Assembly: GCA_027064525.1 (NCBI GenBank)
Contig: JAMOPJ010000032.1
Coordinates: 1 to 64,000 of the forward strand
Direction: 5' to 3'
From: Archaeoglobaceae archaeon
Lineage (GTDB): Archaea; Halobacteriota; Archaeoglobi; Archaeoglobales; Archaeoglobaceae
DNA length: 64,000 nt
Shown: positions 1 to 8,770 of the stretch, piece by piece
How the letters are laid out: the number at the start of each line of letters is the position of its first letter
Numbering within the stretch: position 1 is the first letter of the stretch
Position numbers and translations under genes: made by a program
The notes under the pieces: generated by a model
What the model was told of the DNA's origin: nothing
Databases searched by the model: none
Seen by the model: the letters and a program-made list of their open reading frames with translations, nothing else

Positions 1-583
1 GCATAGCCTCCTCGTAAACTCTCTCCAAAAACAGAGAATCGGATGTGATCGCAAAAACGTGGCAGATGTGTAGTTCCTTCGTAAGCCTGATGAAGAAGTT
101 GAAGAGCTTGTAAATCAGAAGACCGTCGATCTTCAGATCTCCAATGGTCTGCAACTCATCCAGAACCAAGACCGGCATTATTCCCTTCTCTCTAATCCTA
201 CTGAGAACATTAAAAACGTATTCAAACGCGTTCTTAGGCTTGTTCTTTCCCAAGACCTTCTCAACGAGATTCTCGGGCAAGGGAATTCCAGAATAAACTT
301 TAACGGCTGAAGTTAGAATTAAAGCAATTACATCTATCTTACCATCTTCAATGCTGAAGAGCACATCAATGAAATCCTCGTAACTTCTAACGATTTTCCT
401 TCTTAAATCTACGCTGAATACGGCGAAATCGTTCGATAACCTCCTTGCAACCTCGTCTATCAGTGACGATTTTCCAGAATTTATAGGCCCATAGATGAAC
501 GTAATCAGATCGGGACGGGAGTTCAATATTGTCATAATATCTTGAATTTCCTTCTTTCGATCCCAGAATTCAATTTCGAGCAT
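1..583 (-). CDS. Archaeal P-loop ATPase, C-terminus outside window
   Basis: About 194 codons of an open frame run off the left edge. The protein starts MLEIEFWDRKKEI, has a Walker A motif GPINSGKS at residues 32-39 and a Walker B-like stretch VLVLDELQ near residue 150. This layout fits the archaeal ATPase family of AAA+-like proteins (PF01637 type), whose substrates are mostly unknown. The start is the ATG at 583. A TATA-like element at 602-610 lies about 24 bases upstream, so the mRNA is probably leaderless. It is divergent from the MoaD-like gene. The family assignment is fairly safe; the function is not known. Confidence 0.75.
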   Translation of the reverse strand, partial: MLEIEFWDRKKEIQDIMTILNSRPDLITFIYGPINSGKSSLIDEVARRLSNDFAVFSVDLRRKIVRSYEDFIDVLFSIEDGKIDVIALILTSAVKVYSGIPLPENLVEKVLGKNKPKNAFEYVFNVLSRIREKGIMPVLVLDELQTIGDLKIDGLLIYKLFNFFIRLTKELHICHVFAITSDSLFLERVYEEAM

Positions 584-601
584 GAAGGACTTTCGAAACG
601 A

Positions 602-610
602 AACTTTAAA
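602..610. promoter_or_regulatory. TATA-like element between divergent genes
   Basis: The A/T-rich stretch ctttaaaac lies about 24 bases from the minus-strand start at 583 and about 30 from the plus-strand start at 637. No other TATA-like sequence sits in the 53-base gap, so it may serve both directions. Confidence 0.4.
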
Positions 611-636
611 ACCCTAACGATATAGAGAGTATAAAG

Positions 637-906
637 ATGAAGGTAAAGATAGAACTGTTTGCGACTCTCAGAGATAAGTTCAAAACGAAGTCTATCGAAG
701 TCGAATGCGACGATTTCAAGTCCGCTATAATCAATGCATCGAAGATCTTGGGTAAGGATTTTTATTATGAGGTTTTTAATGAAAAGGGTGAAATTAGGAA
801 TGACAGGATAATCACGATAAACGGCAGAAACGTGAAGGATCTAGAAAAGATCGAGCTTAAGGACGGAGATAAGATCGCAATCTTTCCTCCCATCGCCGGA
901 GGATGA
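637..906 (+). CDS. MoaD/ThiS/SAMP-like ubiquitin-fold sulfur carrier
   Basis: This 89-residue protein has the beta-grasp pattern of MoaD and archaeal SAMP proteins and ends in a free diglycine (IFPPIAGG). The C-terminal Gly-Gly is adenylated and thiocarboxylated by an E1-like enzyme, after which the carrier donates sulfur for molybdopterin or tRNA thiolation, or is attached to proteins as a ubiquitin-like tag. A MoaC gene (24850) and a MobB gene (61652) elsewhere in the window show that a molybdenum or tungsten cofactor is made. The sequence does not decide between MoaD and a protein-modifying SAMP. Confidence 0.85.
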   Translation: MKVKIELFATLRDKFKTKSIEVECDDFKSAIINASKILGKDFYYEVFNEKGEIRNDRIITINGRNVKDLEKIELKDGDKIAIFPPIAGG

Positions 907-945
907 ACTTGCAAAAAGCTTTAAAAACTAAGCAGAAACTTTTAA

Positions 946-1494
946 ATGGTGATGTTCATGCAGGCCGATATTCCAGTGAAGGAAGTGATGACGAGAGATG
1001 TTTGCACGGCGAGAAAGGACGAATCTCTTCTAAATGCCTCAAGAAAGATGCTCGAATGTGGTGTGGGTAGCATAATCATCGTGGAGAACGGCAAGCCAGT
1101 AGGAATAGTTACAGAGAGGGATATCCTGAAGAAGGTTGTTGCGAGGAACAAGATACCATCCAAAGTTAAGCTCGAAGAGATTATGAGCTCCCCGCTCATT
1201 ACGATCAAGCCCACGACATCGCTCAGGGAGGCTACGGACATAATGAAGAAGAGAGGCATTAGGAGACTTCCCATTATCGATGATAACGGTAATTTGGTTG
1301 GTATCATAACGGATAACGACATTTTGAGCGTTGCTATTGATTTGGGTGAGTTTGCGAGCCTTTTGAGTAATCCCGGAGTGGTTGAAGTCGAAGAGATGGG
1401 TGGGAAGTGCGAGAAGTGCGGTAGGCTTACCGAAAGGCTCATAGATGTTGACGGCTTAAAATTATGTGAATACTGCGCCCATGAGGTGGAGTGA
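946..1494 (+). CDS. Two-CBS-domain protein with C-terminal zinc ribbon
   Basis: The 182-residue protein has two CBS modules (about residues 8-66 and 75-132), each with the GIVTERDI or GIITDNDI signature that follows the ligand pocket. CBS pairs usually bind adenosine nucleotides and act as energy sensors. The tail holds a four-cysteine ribbon (C155, C158, C174, C177), a fusion seen in archaea and likely to mediate protein or nucleic-acid contacts. The ATG at 946 follows a TATA-like stretch near 920-928 by about 22 bases, so the message is probably leaderless. The next CBS gene starts inside its stop codon. Confidence 0.85.
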   Translation: MVMFMQADIPVKEVMTRDVCTARKDESLLNASRKMLECGVGSIIIVENGKPVGIVTERDILKKVVARNKIPSKVKLEEIMSSPLITIKPTTSLREATDIMKKRGIRRLPIIDDNGNLVGIITDNDILSVAIDLGEFASLLSNPGVVEVEEMGGKCEKCGRLTERLIDVDGLKLCEYCAHEVE

Positions 1495-2378
1495 TGAAGT
1501 CTGGTAGTGTTATGGATTTAGCTACAAAGGATGTCAAGACGATTCCACCCCGCTCTACGATAATGAACGCTCTGAAGACGATGATAAATTGCAACTTCAG
1601 GAGGATGCCGATTGCGGATGCTGGAACTAAAAGGCTCGAAGGCATAATCTCTGCAACGGACTTGGTGAACTTCTTTGGAGGTGGAGATAAGCACAAGATT
1701 GTGGTTGAGAGATACAACGGAAACCTTTCTGCGGCTGTCAACGAGGATGTTGATGAGATAATGGTTAGAGATGTCATTACAGTAGATTATACAGCTTCTT
1801 GGCAGGATGCTTTGGAGCTGATGCTTGAAAAGAGGGTTGGTGGATGTCCGATTGTGGATGATGATAACAGAGTTGTCGGGATTATCACAGAAAGGGACAT
1901 TCTAAAGTATTTAGCCAATCAGACGAGGCTGGACGGATACGTCAGGGATTACATGACCGTTGGCGTCATAACTGCGGAGCCGGACATGACCATAGAGGAA
2001 GCTATGAAGCTCATGATCTCCAAAAAGATCAGGAGATTGCCCGTCATAAGGGATAGTGTTCTGTTGGGATTGATAACGACAAGGGAGATTCTGAGATACT
2101 TCGGGATTGGAGAGGCTTTCAGAATGCTCGAAACAGGAAACGTGAAGGATGCTTTGCAGAAACCTCTAACAACTCTACTTTCGAACGACGCAATCATGTT
2201 AAATAAAGAACCGCTCACGTTTGAAAGCAGGGATAAAATATCAGATGTCGTTAGGAGAATGGTTGAAGCTGGAGTCGGTGTGGCTTTGATCGTTGACAAC
2301 GGCAGACTTGAAGGAATAATCACCGAAAGAGATCTTATGAACTTTTTGTATTCAAAAGTTAACGAAAATATTAAATAA
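1494..2378 (+). CDS. Four-CBS-domain protein
   Basis: The 294-residue protein consists almost wholly of four CBS repeats. The signatures GIISATDL, GIITERDI, GLITTREI and GIITERDL mark the end of each repeat. There is no catalytic domain, so it is probably a nucleotide-sensing partner for another protein. The chosen start is the ATG at 1494, which overlaps the TGA of the preceding CBS gene by one base (TGATG). A GTG one codon earlier is possible. The overlap shows co-translation with the zinc-ribbon CBS protein, and the two may form a heteromer. The target is unknown. Confidence 0.85.
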   Translation: MKSGSVMDLATKDVKTIPPRSTIMNALKTMINCNFRRMPIADAGTKRLEGIISATDLVNFFGGGDKHKIVVERYNGNLSAAVNEDVDEIMVRDVITVDYTASWQDALELMLEKRVGGCPIVDDDNRVVGIITERDILKYLANQTRLDGYVRDYMTVGVITAEPDMTIEEAMKLMISKKIRRLPVIRDSVLLGLITTREILRYFGIGEAFRMLETGNVKDALQKPLTTLLSNDAIMLNKEPLTFESRDKISDVVRRMVEAGVGVALIVDNGRLEGIITERDLMNFLYSKVNENIK

Positions 2379-2396
2379 TTTTATTTTAGAATATTT

Positions 2397-3545
2397 ATGA
2401 AGTTCGTTGCTGAAGCTTTGAACCTCTCTCCCATAGCAACGAAGAGGCTTGAGGAGAAAAACATCCTTAGGCAGGCTTTTATTAGGCATCCCTTTTTTGG
2501 AGATGTCATCGAAGCTTTAAAGCTTGATAGAAAATTCGGAGAATTTGAAGAAGGGACGCTTATAGCCAGAACTGTCAATGGTTTGGAGATCGTTAGGGGT
2601 TATCCCAAGATCAAGAGGGCTTTGACCTTATACCCAACGATAAAGAAACACTTCAGAGGAGAAGTAGTTTTGGAGGAGAAGATGAACGGATACAACGTCA
2701 GAATAGTCATGTTCGGAAAAAACATCTATGCGATCACGAGAGGCGGATTTATCTGTCCATACACAACTGAAAAAGCCAGAAGGCTTATAAATCCAGATTT
2801 TTTTAAGGATTATCCAAATCTTATGCTTTGTTGTGAGGCCGTTGGCGAAGAATCTCCGTTTGTGCCAAAAGACATCTACGGCATAAAAACTATCGATTTC
2901 TACGTTTTTGATGTTAGAGACAGGAAAACAAACGTTGCTTTACCAATAAAAGAGAAGGAGAAACTTGCAGAAGAATACGGATTTAATTTAGCCCCGATCC
3001 TTGCAGAAGTTCACGTTTCTAAAGCGCATGAAGTCGCTAAGGACGTGATCAAAGAATTAGGCAAAAAGGGGAGAGAGGGAATAGTCATAAAAGATCCCAA
3101 GATGAAAAGACAGCCGATAAAATACACAACGAGCGAATCGAACTGCTCAGATCTGAGCTTTGCCTTCAGGTTCTTCGGAGAATACGGTAAAGACTTCATG
3201 TTTTCGAGAATTGTTAGAGAGGGTTTTCAGGCTTTTGAGTTCGATGAGAGTGATGAAGAATTCAAGCAGAGGTGCTTAAGGCTTGGAGAAGCTATTCTGA
3301 AAGCTATGGTTGAAAGTATTAGGGAAGTTGGGGAGGGAAGAAAGGTTTACGATAAGATGAAGTTGAGATTTTACGATCTTGAAGTCTTCGAGCTCTTTAA
3401 GGAGCACGTCAGAAGGATGGGTGTGAGTGCCGAGTTTTCAGAACCGATCGAAGAGAATGGTAGTTACGTCGTTTGGTTTTACAGATATATGAAATCGACT
3501 ACGGATAAGATAGACCACATACTGCGGGGAAACCTATGGCAGTAG
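2397..3545 (+). CDS. ATP-dependent RNA ligase, archaeal Rnl3 (Pab1020) family
   Basis: The 382-residue protein carries the nucleotidyltransferase motif EKMNG with the predicted adenylated lysine at K95, followed by YNVR. Other ligase motifs are visible: an ITRGGF stretch, LCCEAVGE (motif IIIa-like), EGIVIKDP (motif IV) and a downstream lysine-rich KYTTSES stretch (motif V). Length and motif order match the homodimeric archaeal RNA ligases that join or circularise RNA with 5'-phosphate and 3'-hydroxyl ends. The biological substrate of this family is unsettled. The DUF1464 gene overlaps its 3' end by 10 bases. Confidence 0.9.
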   Translation: MKFVAEALNLSPIATKRLEEKNILRQAFIRHPFFGDVIEALKLDRKFGEFEEGTLIARTVNGLEIVRGYPKIKRALTLYPTIKKHFRGEVVLEEKMNGYNVRIVMFGKNIYAITRGGFICPYTTEKARRLINPDFFKDYPNLMLCCEAVGEESPFVPKDIYGIKTIDFYVFDVRDRKTNVALPIKEKEKLAEEYGFNLAPILAEVHVSKAHEVAKDVIKELGKKGREGIVIKDPKMKRQPIKYTTSESNCSDLSFAFRFFGEYGKDFMFSRIVREGFQAFEFDESDEEFKQRCLRLGEAILKAMVESIREVGEGRKVYDKMKLRFYDLEVFELFKEHVRRMGVSAEFSEPIEENGSYVVWFYRYMKSTTDKIDHILRGNLWQ

Positions 3546-4567
3546 CCGTGGGCATAGATGCCGGCACCTCAAGCTTCGAAATATTCGTGCTCGAAGACGA
3601 TAATCCACTGCTAAAGCGGACATTTTTAACATCGGAAGTTAAAAAGAAAACTGAAATCGTTCTAAAAGCGCTCAAAGAGATAAATCCGGATGTTATCGCC
3701 GGCCCTTCTGGTTATGGCCTACCGGTTAAGAGGTTCAGCGAGCTTAGCAATAGCGACATTGCTCTCATGACCTTGAACTTCGATAGGACGGTCATGGGTG
3801 TAAGAAGTCTGATCGATCTAATCAGGAAAAGCGAACTCGGTGAGATAACTTGGACGATCCCCGGAATAATCCATCTGCCAACGATTCCAGAATACAGAAA
3901 GCTGAATCGAATCGACATGGGAACATCCGACAAGCTATGTTCAGTTGCTTTGGCAGTCTATCAGTTTGCGAGGGGTGGAATGCCTTTCGATGAGCAGAAC
4001 TTCGTGCTCGTTGAAGCTGGATATGGATTTAACGCGTTCATAGCTGTTAAGAGTGGAAAAGTCGTGGATGGAATCGGCGGAACCTCTGGATTTCCAGCTT
4101 TTTCATCTCTTGGTTCTTTAGATGGTGAGCTTGCATATCTTTTGGGTGATTTCCCGAAATCCATGCTGTTCAGCGGTGGGATTAGAAGTTTGCTTAAGGA
4201 TAAAGGAATTAAAGTGGACAGATTAGAGGATCTACCAAACTTTGCAGTCGAATGGATGTGCGAATTCATACTGAAGGGAATCAGAGCTGTAAGTGTTTCG
4301 CTGGATGAATTCGAAGTGGTTGTTTCTGGAAGATTCTTCGATTTATTTTACGAGGAATTTAAGGAATATAGCGGGATTAAAGCCGTAAAGCTCGGAGGAT
4401 TCGGCATCGCAAAGCAGTCCGCTGAAGGGGCAGCAATAATTGCGAGCGGCTTGGCTGGAGGAAGATTTAAAGATATCGTCGATTGGCTTGAAATACAGAA
4501 AGCAAAAGGGTCTGTGTTTGATTACGTAACTTCCGATATTCGTAGATATTTAAGAAAAAGCGATTAA
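3536..4567 (+). CDS. DUF1464 protein, ASKHA (acetate/butyrate-kinase-like) fold
   Basis: The 343-residue protein begins with a phosphate-1-type loop (GIDAGTSSFEIFVLEDD) and has glycine-rich segments typical of the actin/acetate-kinase ATPase fold (VDGIGGTSGFPAF, VVSGRFFDLF, LGGFGIAKQSAEGAA). It matches my recollection of the archaeal DUF1464 family, sometimes annotated as a predicted butyrate kinase. No activity can be assigned from sequence. It overlaps the end of the RNA ligase gene and is probably co-transcribed with it. It converges on argH with a 7-base gap. Confidence 0.75.
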   Translation: MAVAVGIDAGTSSFEIFVLEDDNPLLKRTFLTSEVKKKTEIVLKALKEINPDVIAGPSGYGLPVKRFSELSNSDIALMTLNFDRTVMGVRSLIDLIRKSELGEITWTIPGIIHLPTIPEYRKLNRIDMGTSDKLCSVALAVYQFARGGMPFDEQNFVLVEAGYGFNAFIAVKSGKVVDGIGGTSGFPAFSSLGSLDGELAYLLGDFPKSMLFSGGIRSLLKDKGIKVDRLEDLPNFAVEWMCEFILKGIRAVSVSLDEFEVVVSGRFFDLFYEEFKEYSGIKAVKLGGFGIAKQSAEGAAIIASGLAGGRFKDIVDWLEIQKAKGSVFDYVTSDIRRYLRKSD

Positions 4568-4574
4568 AACCCGC

Positions 4575-6014
4575 TTACGATTTCAAAATATCCGTAGCCT
4601 CTTCATACAACCTTTCGAGTCTCTGACTGATTCTATCAATAACATTTGCCAGAAGTTCTCGGTCTTCTTCAAGCTTCTTCCTTCTGCCTTCGATCATTCT
4701 CGTAATTTCGGACTTCGAAGTTCCCCCCAAGTTTCTTCGGTTTTCAACTATATCCTTCGCATCGAACTTTAGTTCATCATCGCTGAGCTGTATCGAGTAT
4801 CCGAAGTCCTCAGCAACATCCCTGATGTTCTCAGCTGAGAACTCCAGACCTTCAGCTACAAGCCTTCCGACGATCTTATGCGCATCCCTAAACGGTATTC
4901 CCTTTTTGGTAATCAGATCAGCAATCTCTGTAGCGTTTGCAAAACCCTTTAGAGCTTTTTCAAGCATGACATCCCTTCTGAATTCGACCTTCTCAAGCAT
5001 CCTCGCCATCAGAATCGTTGCGACATCGGCAACTTCAAGAGATTCGAACATGATCGGATTCATCTCCTGAAAGTCCCTGTTGTATGTGAATGGCATGGCC
5101 TTGTATATCGACATTACTCCAGCCAAGTTCCCCAAAACCTTGCCGGCTTTAGCTCTGATTAGCTCTGCTATGTCGGGATTTTTCTTCTGGGGCATTATAG
5201 ATGAGGAGGAAGCATATTCGTCCGGCAATTCTATAAATCCGAATTCGGAGCACCATAAAATTATTTCTTCAGCTATTCTGCTGAGAGAAAGCATCGTAGA
5301 GGCGGAAACGAATACAGACTCGATTAGAAAGTCCCTACTCGCCACGGCATCACAGCTGTTCTCCACAACATCATCGAATCCCAAGAGTTCGGCGGTGTAT
5401 GCCCTATCAAGTTCAAAAGATGTCCCAGCAAATGCCGCGGAACCTAAAGGCGAACGGTTTACCCTTCCAAAAGCATCCATAACTCTTTCGAAATCTCTTT
5501 CGATCATGTCGTGATAAGCAAGCACCCAATGGGCAAGCACGGTAGGCTGAGCGTATTGCAGATGTGTAAATCCGGGCATTATAGTGTCGATGTGATTCTC
5601 TGCAATGTTCAGCAGAACTCTTCTAAGCTCAAGGAGCGAGAAGGCTAAGGATAAAAGCTTGTCCCTCGCGAACATTCTCAGGCAAGTTGCAACCTCATCG
5701 TTCCTGCTTCTTGCGGTATGCATCCTCTTTCCGGCTGGAGTTCTCTTCGTAACTTCCGCTTCGATAGCTTCGTGGACATCCTCGCAATCCTTTGGCAGAG
5801 AATCGTATCCTGCATCCCTGATCTCTAAGAGGGCTTTGATTATTGCTCTGGCATCCTCCTTGCCTATATGCCCACACTTCAGCAATCCCAAAACGTGAGC
5901 TATATCGACGAGAATGTCGTAGTAGAATATCTTTTTGTCTTGCTCGAGCGATGAGGAGAATTCCAAAGCTAATCTATCCATTTCCTTCTTAAGTCTGCTC
6001 CTTACGACCGACAT
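4575..6014 (-). CDS. argH: Argininosuccinate lyase
   Basis: This fumarase/aspartase-superfamily enzyme splits argininosuccinate into arginine and fumarate. The signature SSIMPQKKNPD is in the middle of the protein, and the N-terminal RSRLKKEMDRLALEFSSS segment and TARSRNDEVAT loop are typical of ArgH. The start is placed at the ATG at 6014 (MSVVRSRLKKEM), giving 479 residues. An upstream in-frame start at 6056 would add 14 residues of no family resemblance. It overlaps the DUF504 gene by 26 bases and is downstream of it in the same operon. argC is present at 27295. Confidence 0.95.
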   Translation of the reverse strand: MSVVRSRLKKEMDRLALEFSSSLEQDKKIFYYDILVDIAHVLGLLKCGHIGKEDARAIIKALLEIRDAGYDSLPKDCEDVHEAIEAEVTKRTPAGKRMHTARSRNDEVATCLRMFARDKLLSLAFSLLELRRVLLNIAENHIDTIMPGFTHLQYAQPTVLAHWVLAYHDMIERDFERVMDAFGRVNRSPLGSAAFAGTSFELDRAYTAELLGFDDVVENSCDAVASRDFLIESVFVSASTMLSLSRIAEEIILWCSEFGFIELPDEYASSSSIMPQKKNPDIAELIRAKAGKVLGNLAGVMSIYKAMPFTYNRDFQEMNPIMFESLEVADVATILMARMLEKVEFRRDVMLEKALKGFANATEIADLITKKGIPFRDAHKIVGRLVAEGLEFSAENIRDVAEDFGYSIQLSDDELKFDAKDIVENRRNLGGTSKSEITRMIEGRRKKLEEDRELLANVIDRISQRLERLYEEATDILKS

Positions 6015-6240
6015 CTCCCTTCCTCCAGACCACTCTCTCGCCGTATCTGATCTCAACTATGCGGTGCATTGGGATTGCAACGCCAGAATAAAGATAGATA
6101 AACTTGTGCCCGATCTCCTCGATCTCATCTCCGCTTAACTCGGAAAAACCCTTCGGTCTGTCGATGTAGACGATCACAACCTTGCTGAAGTCGTAATCTG
6201 GATGCCACTTGAACTTGTTTAGCAGATCTCTTATGGTCAT
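5989..6240 (-). CDS. DUF504 (UPF0248) family protein
   Basis: The 83-residue protein matches the archaeal DUF504 pattern: an N-terminal helix (IRDLLNKFKWHP), a central IVYIDRP strand and the C-terminal IPMHRIVEIRYGERVVWRK motif. Relatives are often found near RNA-processing genes and are suspected to bind RNA, but no function is established. It overlaps the winged-helix gene upstream by four bases (ATGA) and argH downstream by 26, so the three form an operon. Confidence 0.85.
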   Translation of the reverse strand: MTIRDLLNKFKWHPDYDFSKVVIVYIDRPKGFSELSGDEIEEIGHKFIYLYSGVAIPMHRIVEIRYGERVVWRKGDVGRKEQT

Positions 6241-6752
6241 AACTCCTCTTCCTTTGCCAGTTCGACAAGCTGACCCTTTAGATGCAGTTTAAGAGACTTC
6301 TTCGCAACAGCTCTGATTATTATGGGATCTAAGCCTAAGCTCTTGCTGATGTGCTGCACCGACATCCTTCCCGCTTTAACCTCGTTGATTATCTTCTGCA
6401 CGAGTTCTTCGAACTCGTCGTCGGGCATGAAGACAACTTCGAGTATCTTGTTGAGATCCTTGAGTGGGGAATAGAAGTTCGCACTTATGTGCGTGTAGCT
6501 TACGTGGTATTCTTTCTCAGGCTTTCCTGCAGGATCTGAAGGCATTCGCCATTTGACCTCTAGCATTCCAGCATGTTTGAGGATTTTCAGAGCCTCCTCA
6601 GCGCCTTCACCGAATCTCTCTTTCAATTCGTTGAAAGTTAGCCACTCCGACAGCAAGGTTTCGTAAACATTCTTGTATAAATTCGTAGAAAATAGCTGGA
6701 GAATCGGGACAAGTTCGACTATGTCGTTTACGAGCTTAGCCCTTCTGACCAT
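6237..6752 (-). CDS. Winged-helix DNA-binding protein (ArsR-like)
   Basis: This 171-residue protein has a winged-helix region at about residues 20-80 (YETLLSEWLTFNELKERFGEGAEEALKILKHAGMLEVKW) and a second, C-terminal helical domain with a possible helix-turn-helix (MSVQHISKSLGLDPIIIRAVA). It resembles archaeal ArsR-type predicted regulators without obvious metal-binding cysteines. It is first in a minus-strand operon with DUF504 and argH, so control of its own operon is a reasonable guess. The ligand is unknown. Confidence 0.65.
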   Translation of the reverse strand: MVRRAKLVNDIVELVPILQLFSTNLYKNVYETLLSEWLTFNELKERFGEGAEEALKILKHAGMLEVKWRMPSDPAGKPEKEYHVSYTHISANFYSPLKDLNKILEVVFMPDDEFEELVQKIINEVKAGRMSVQHISKSLGLDPIIIRAVAKKSLKLHLKGQLVELAKEEEL

Positions 6753-6793
6753 TCTACCACCTTCAGAAGAATCTTATAAAAATTTTGCAACCT

Positions 6794-7288
6794 TTAGATA
6801 TTTCTACTTTTCCTTCTCAGCATTTCGATTATTTTACTGTCGTATTCGACGATATACTCGAAAGCTTCGATAGCGAGCCTTATTCTAAAATCTTCGTTGA
6901 TATTGCCGGATTTCAACTTTTTGATCACTTCTTGATACTGGCTTGGCTTGCATATCGGCAGAACCTTTTGATAATTTTTAGCCGAAGCTCTTAACAAAGC
7001 AACACCACCGATATCTATATCTCCAATCTCATTAACTTCATACAGGTTTACAACAACGATACCGAAGAACCCGGAGTAGATTCGTTCGAAAACAGCTGGA
7101 TGCAGAGTCTTTATCTGCTTAGACTCCTTCAAACCGGTAATCTCTGACAGTCTCTTAGTCGGTATTCCATTAGAGCTGAGATATTTTGCAGTTCCTTCGG
7201 TTGCGTAGATCGTCCATCCCAAATTGATCAGTTCTATGGCAAACTCGATTAGGTCTGTCTTGTCACTGACCGAAACGAGGGCGTTCAT
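6794..7288 (-). CDS. purH: Stand-alone IMP cyclohydrolase domain (PurH N-domain)
   Basis: The 164 residues correspond to the N-terminal MGS-like domain of bacterial PurH: the ALVSVSDKTDL opening, the WTIYATEGTAKYL segment, the KTLHPAVF motif and ALLRASAKN near residue 108. This domain cyclises FAICAR to IMP, the last step of purine synthesis. The AICAR formyltransferase half is absent, so that step must be done elsewhere, for instance by PurP or a separate domain. Most archaea use PurO; a free PurH N-domain has been noted in Archaeoglobus. The tail is shorter than the bacterial domain. Confidence 0.85.
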   Translation of the reverse strand: MNALVSVSDKTDLIEFAIELINLGWTIYATEGTAKYLSSNGIPTKRLSEITGLKESKQIKTLHPAVFERIYSGFFGIVVVNLYEVNEIGDIDIGGVALLRASAKNYQKVLPICKPSQYQEVIKKLKSGNINEDFRIRLAIEAFEYIVEYDSKIIEMLRRKSRNI

Positions 7289-7436
7289 AATGTGTATTGG
7301 AACCTTGGGATTAATTAATGGCTAAGCTTTTTTACCGGTTAGGATAAAGGACAATCATAGCTGAAATACCAATCAAGATCGACTAAAAAGTATTATACAA
7401 AAAAATAGATAAATTTATTGACTTAGTTAAAAATAC

Positions 7437-7507
7437 GCCCCCGCCGGGAATCGAACCCGGGTCGGAGGTTCCGGAGACCTCCAGGATGTCCACTACCCCA
7501 CGGGGGC
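7437..7507 (-). tRNA. tRNA-Arg, anticodon CCG
   Basis: Read on the minus strand, the 71 bases fold as a tRNA. The acceptor stem is GCCCCCG with CGGGGGC, the anticodon stem is GAGGT with ACCTC closing the loop CTCCGGA, and the T arm is CCGGG-TTCGATT-CCCGG. The anticodon is CCG, reading CGG codons. There is no intron and no encoded CCA. The D stem is weak at its last pair (T13 against T22). Confidence 0.95.
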
Positions 7508-7586
7508 TTTAATGAAGGTAAAGTCTTTCTGTAATTAAATGTGACTGAACGTAACAGATTTAACAGTTTAGGGTGTAATTCCAATC

Positions 7587-8168
7587 ATGAAAATTCTAAA
7601 GGAGCTCAAATTTGACGGTTTAACTTTCAAGCTCGTCCAAGGTGACATAACGAAATATCCAGCTGAAGCGATCGTAAACGCGGCGAACAAGTATTTGGAG
7701 CACGGAGGAGGAGTTGCGCTCGCGATTGCAAAAGCGGCAACTAACGGAAATCCAGACGAATACACACGCTTGAGCAAGGAGGAGATGTATAAGCAGATCG
7801 GAAGGGGCTACATCGAGCATGGAGAAGTTGTTGTGACTCCTGCTTTGGCTTTAGAGCAATACGGAATTAGATTCGTTATCCACACCGTCGGGCCTATGTG
7901 CAGAGGGGTCTGGAACGAAGAATTTAAGGAGAAGCTCAGAAAGGCTCTGATTGCTCCACTTGAAAAGTCTGAAGAGCTCAGGCTGAAATCGATAGCCTTC
8001 CCAGCGATAAGTGCCGGGATATACGGATGCCCGCTTGAGGAAGTGGTCAAGACACTCCTAGAGATCGTTAAAGAATTTGCGAAGACCGCAAAGAGTGTGA
8101 AGGAGGTTGCATTGGTTCTGTTCGATGATGAATCTGCAAAGAAGGCTTTGAAAGTTTTGGAAGCGTAA
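7587..8168 (+). CDS. Macro-domain ADP-ribose-binding protein (Af1521-like)
   Basis: The 193-residue protein is a single macro domain. The N-terminal strand leads into QGDITKYPAEAIVNAANKYLEHGGGVA, the ADP-ribose binding signature, followed by GEVVVTPA, the HTVGP strand and the phosphate loop FPAISAGIYGCPLEEV. It is very similar along its length to Archaeoglobus Af1521 as I remember that sequence; Af1521 binds ADP-ribose and hydrolyses ADP-ribose-1''-phosphate. The likely role is removing or reading ADP-ribose from proteins or metabolites. Confidence 0.93.
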   Translation: MKILKELKFDGLTFKLVQGDITKYPAEAIVNAANKYLEHGGGVALAIAKAATNGNPDEYTRLSKEEMYKQIGRGYIEHGEVVVTPALALEQYGIRFVIHTVGPMCRGVWNEEFKEKLRKALIAPLEKSEELRLKSIAFPAISAGIYGCPLEEVVKTLLEIVKEFAKTAKSVKEVALVLFDDESAKKALKVLEA

Positions 8169-8200
8169 AAATTATTTTCAGCGGTTGAGAATTTATTTAC

Positions 8201-8770
8201 ATGAAGCTCAGATGGCTTGGAAACTCGTGTGTTGAGATTATAGCAGATAAGCACATCCTCATCGACCCTAACTACACGCTTGAGCCTGAGAGGAAGTTCG
8301 ATCTTATCCTGATAACGCATGAGCATTCGGATCATATCGATCCCGAGAAGCTCAAGAAGCTCGATTACAACAAGCTGATCGCTCCAAAAGCGACGCTTGA
8401 GGAATACGGACTCGAAGGAATTGAAGCTAAGCCGGGGATGGAGGTTGAAGGTGTGAAGATCTTGGAGAGCTGGTGCTGGAAGGCCAAGGAGTCTGTCAGC
8501 TACTACTATGAAGGAGTTCTTCACACAGGCGATTCCGCGAAGTTTCCAGATGTCGAGAATCCGAGGATCGTATTCACGGCATGCTTCCCCGATTTCTACG
8601 ATGATTATGTGAGCGAGATGAAAAGGCTGAAGCCGGAGTTGGTGATTCCAATCCACTACAACCCAGAAAAGCCCGAGAAGAGAAAGAACGCTGAAGGTCT
8701 GAAGGAGAGACTTGAGAGAGAGGGGATAAACTGTAGAATTGTCGAAGTTGGAGAGTTGATCGAAATTTAG
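8201..8770 (+). CDS. Metallo-beta-lactamase-fold hydrolase (UPF0173-like)
   Basis: The 189-residue protein has the zinc motif HEHSDH at about residues 46-51, a later HTGDS motif and a C-terminal PIHYNP histidine, all expected for a small metal-dependent hydrolase of the UlaG/UPF0173 group. The substrate is unknown. It follows the macro-domain gene by 32 bases on the same strand, which hints at shared transcription. It overlaps the convergent regulator gene by four bases. Confidence 0.85.
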   Translation: MKLRWLGNSCVEIIADKHILIDPNYTLEPERKFDLILITHEHSDHIDPEKLKKLDYNKLIAPKATLEEYGLEGIEAKPGMEVEGVKILESWCWKAKESVSYYYEGVLHTGDSAKFPDVENPRIVFTACFPDFYDDYVSEMKRLKPELVIPIHYNPEKPEKRKNAEGLKERLEREGINCRIVEVGELIEI

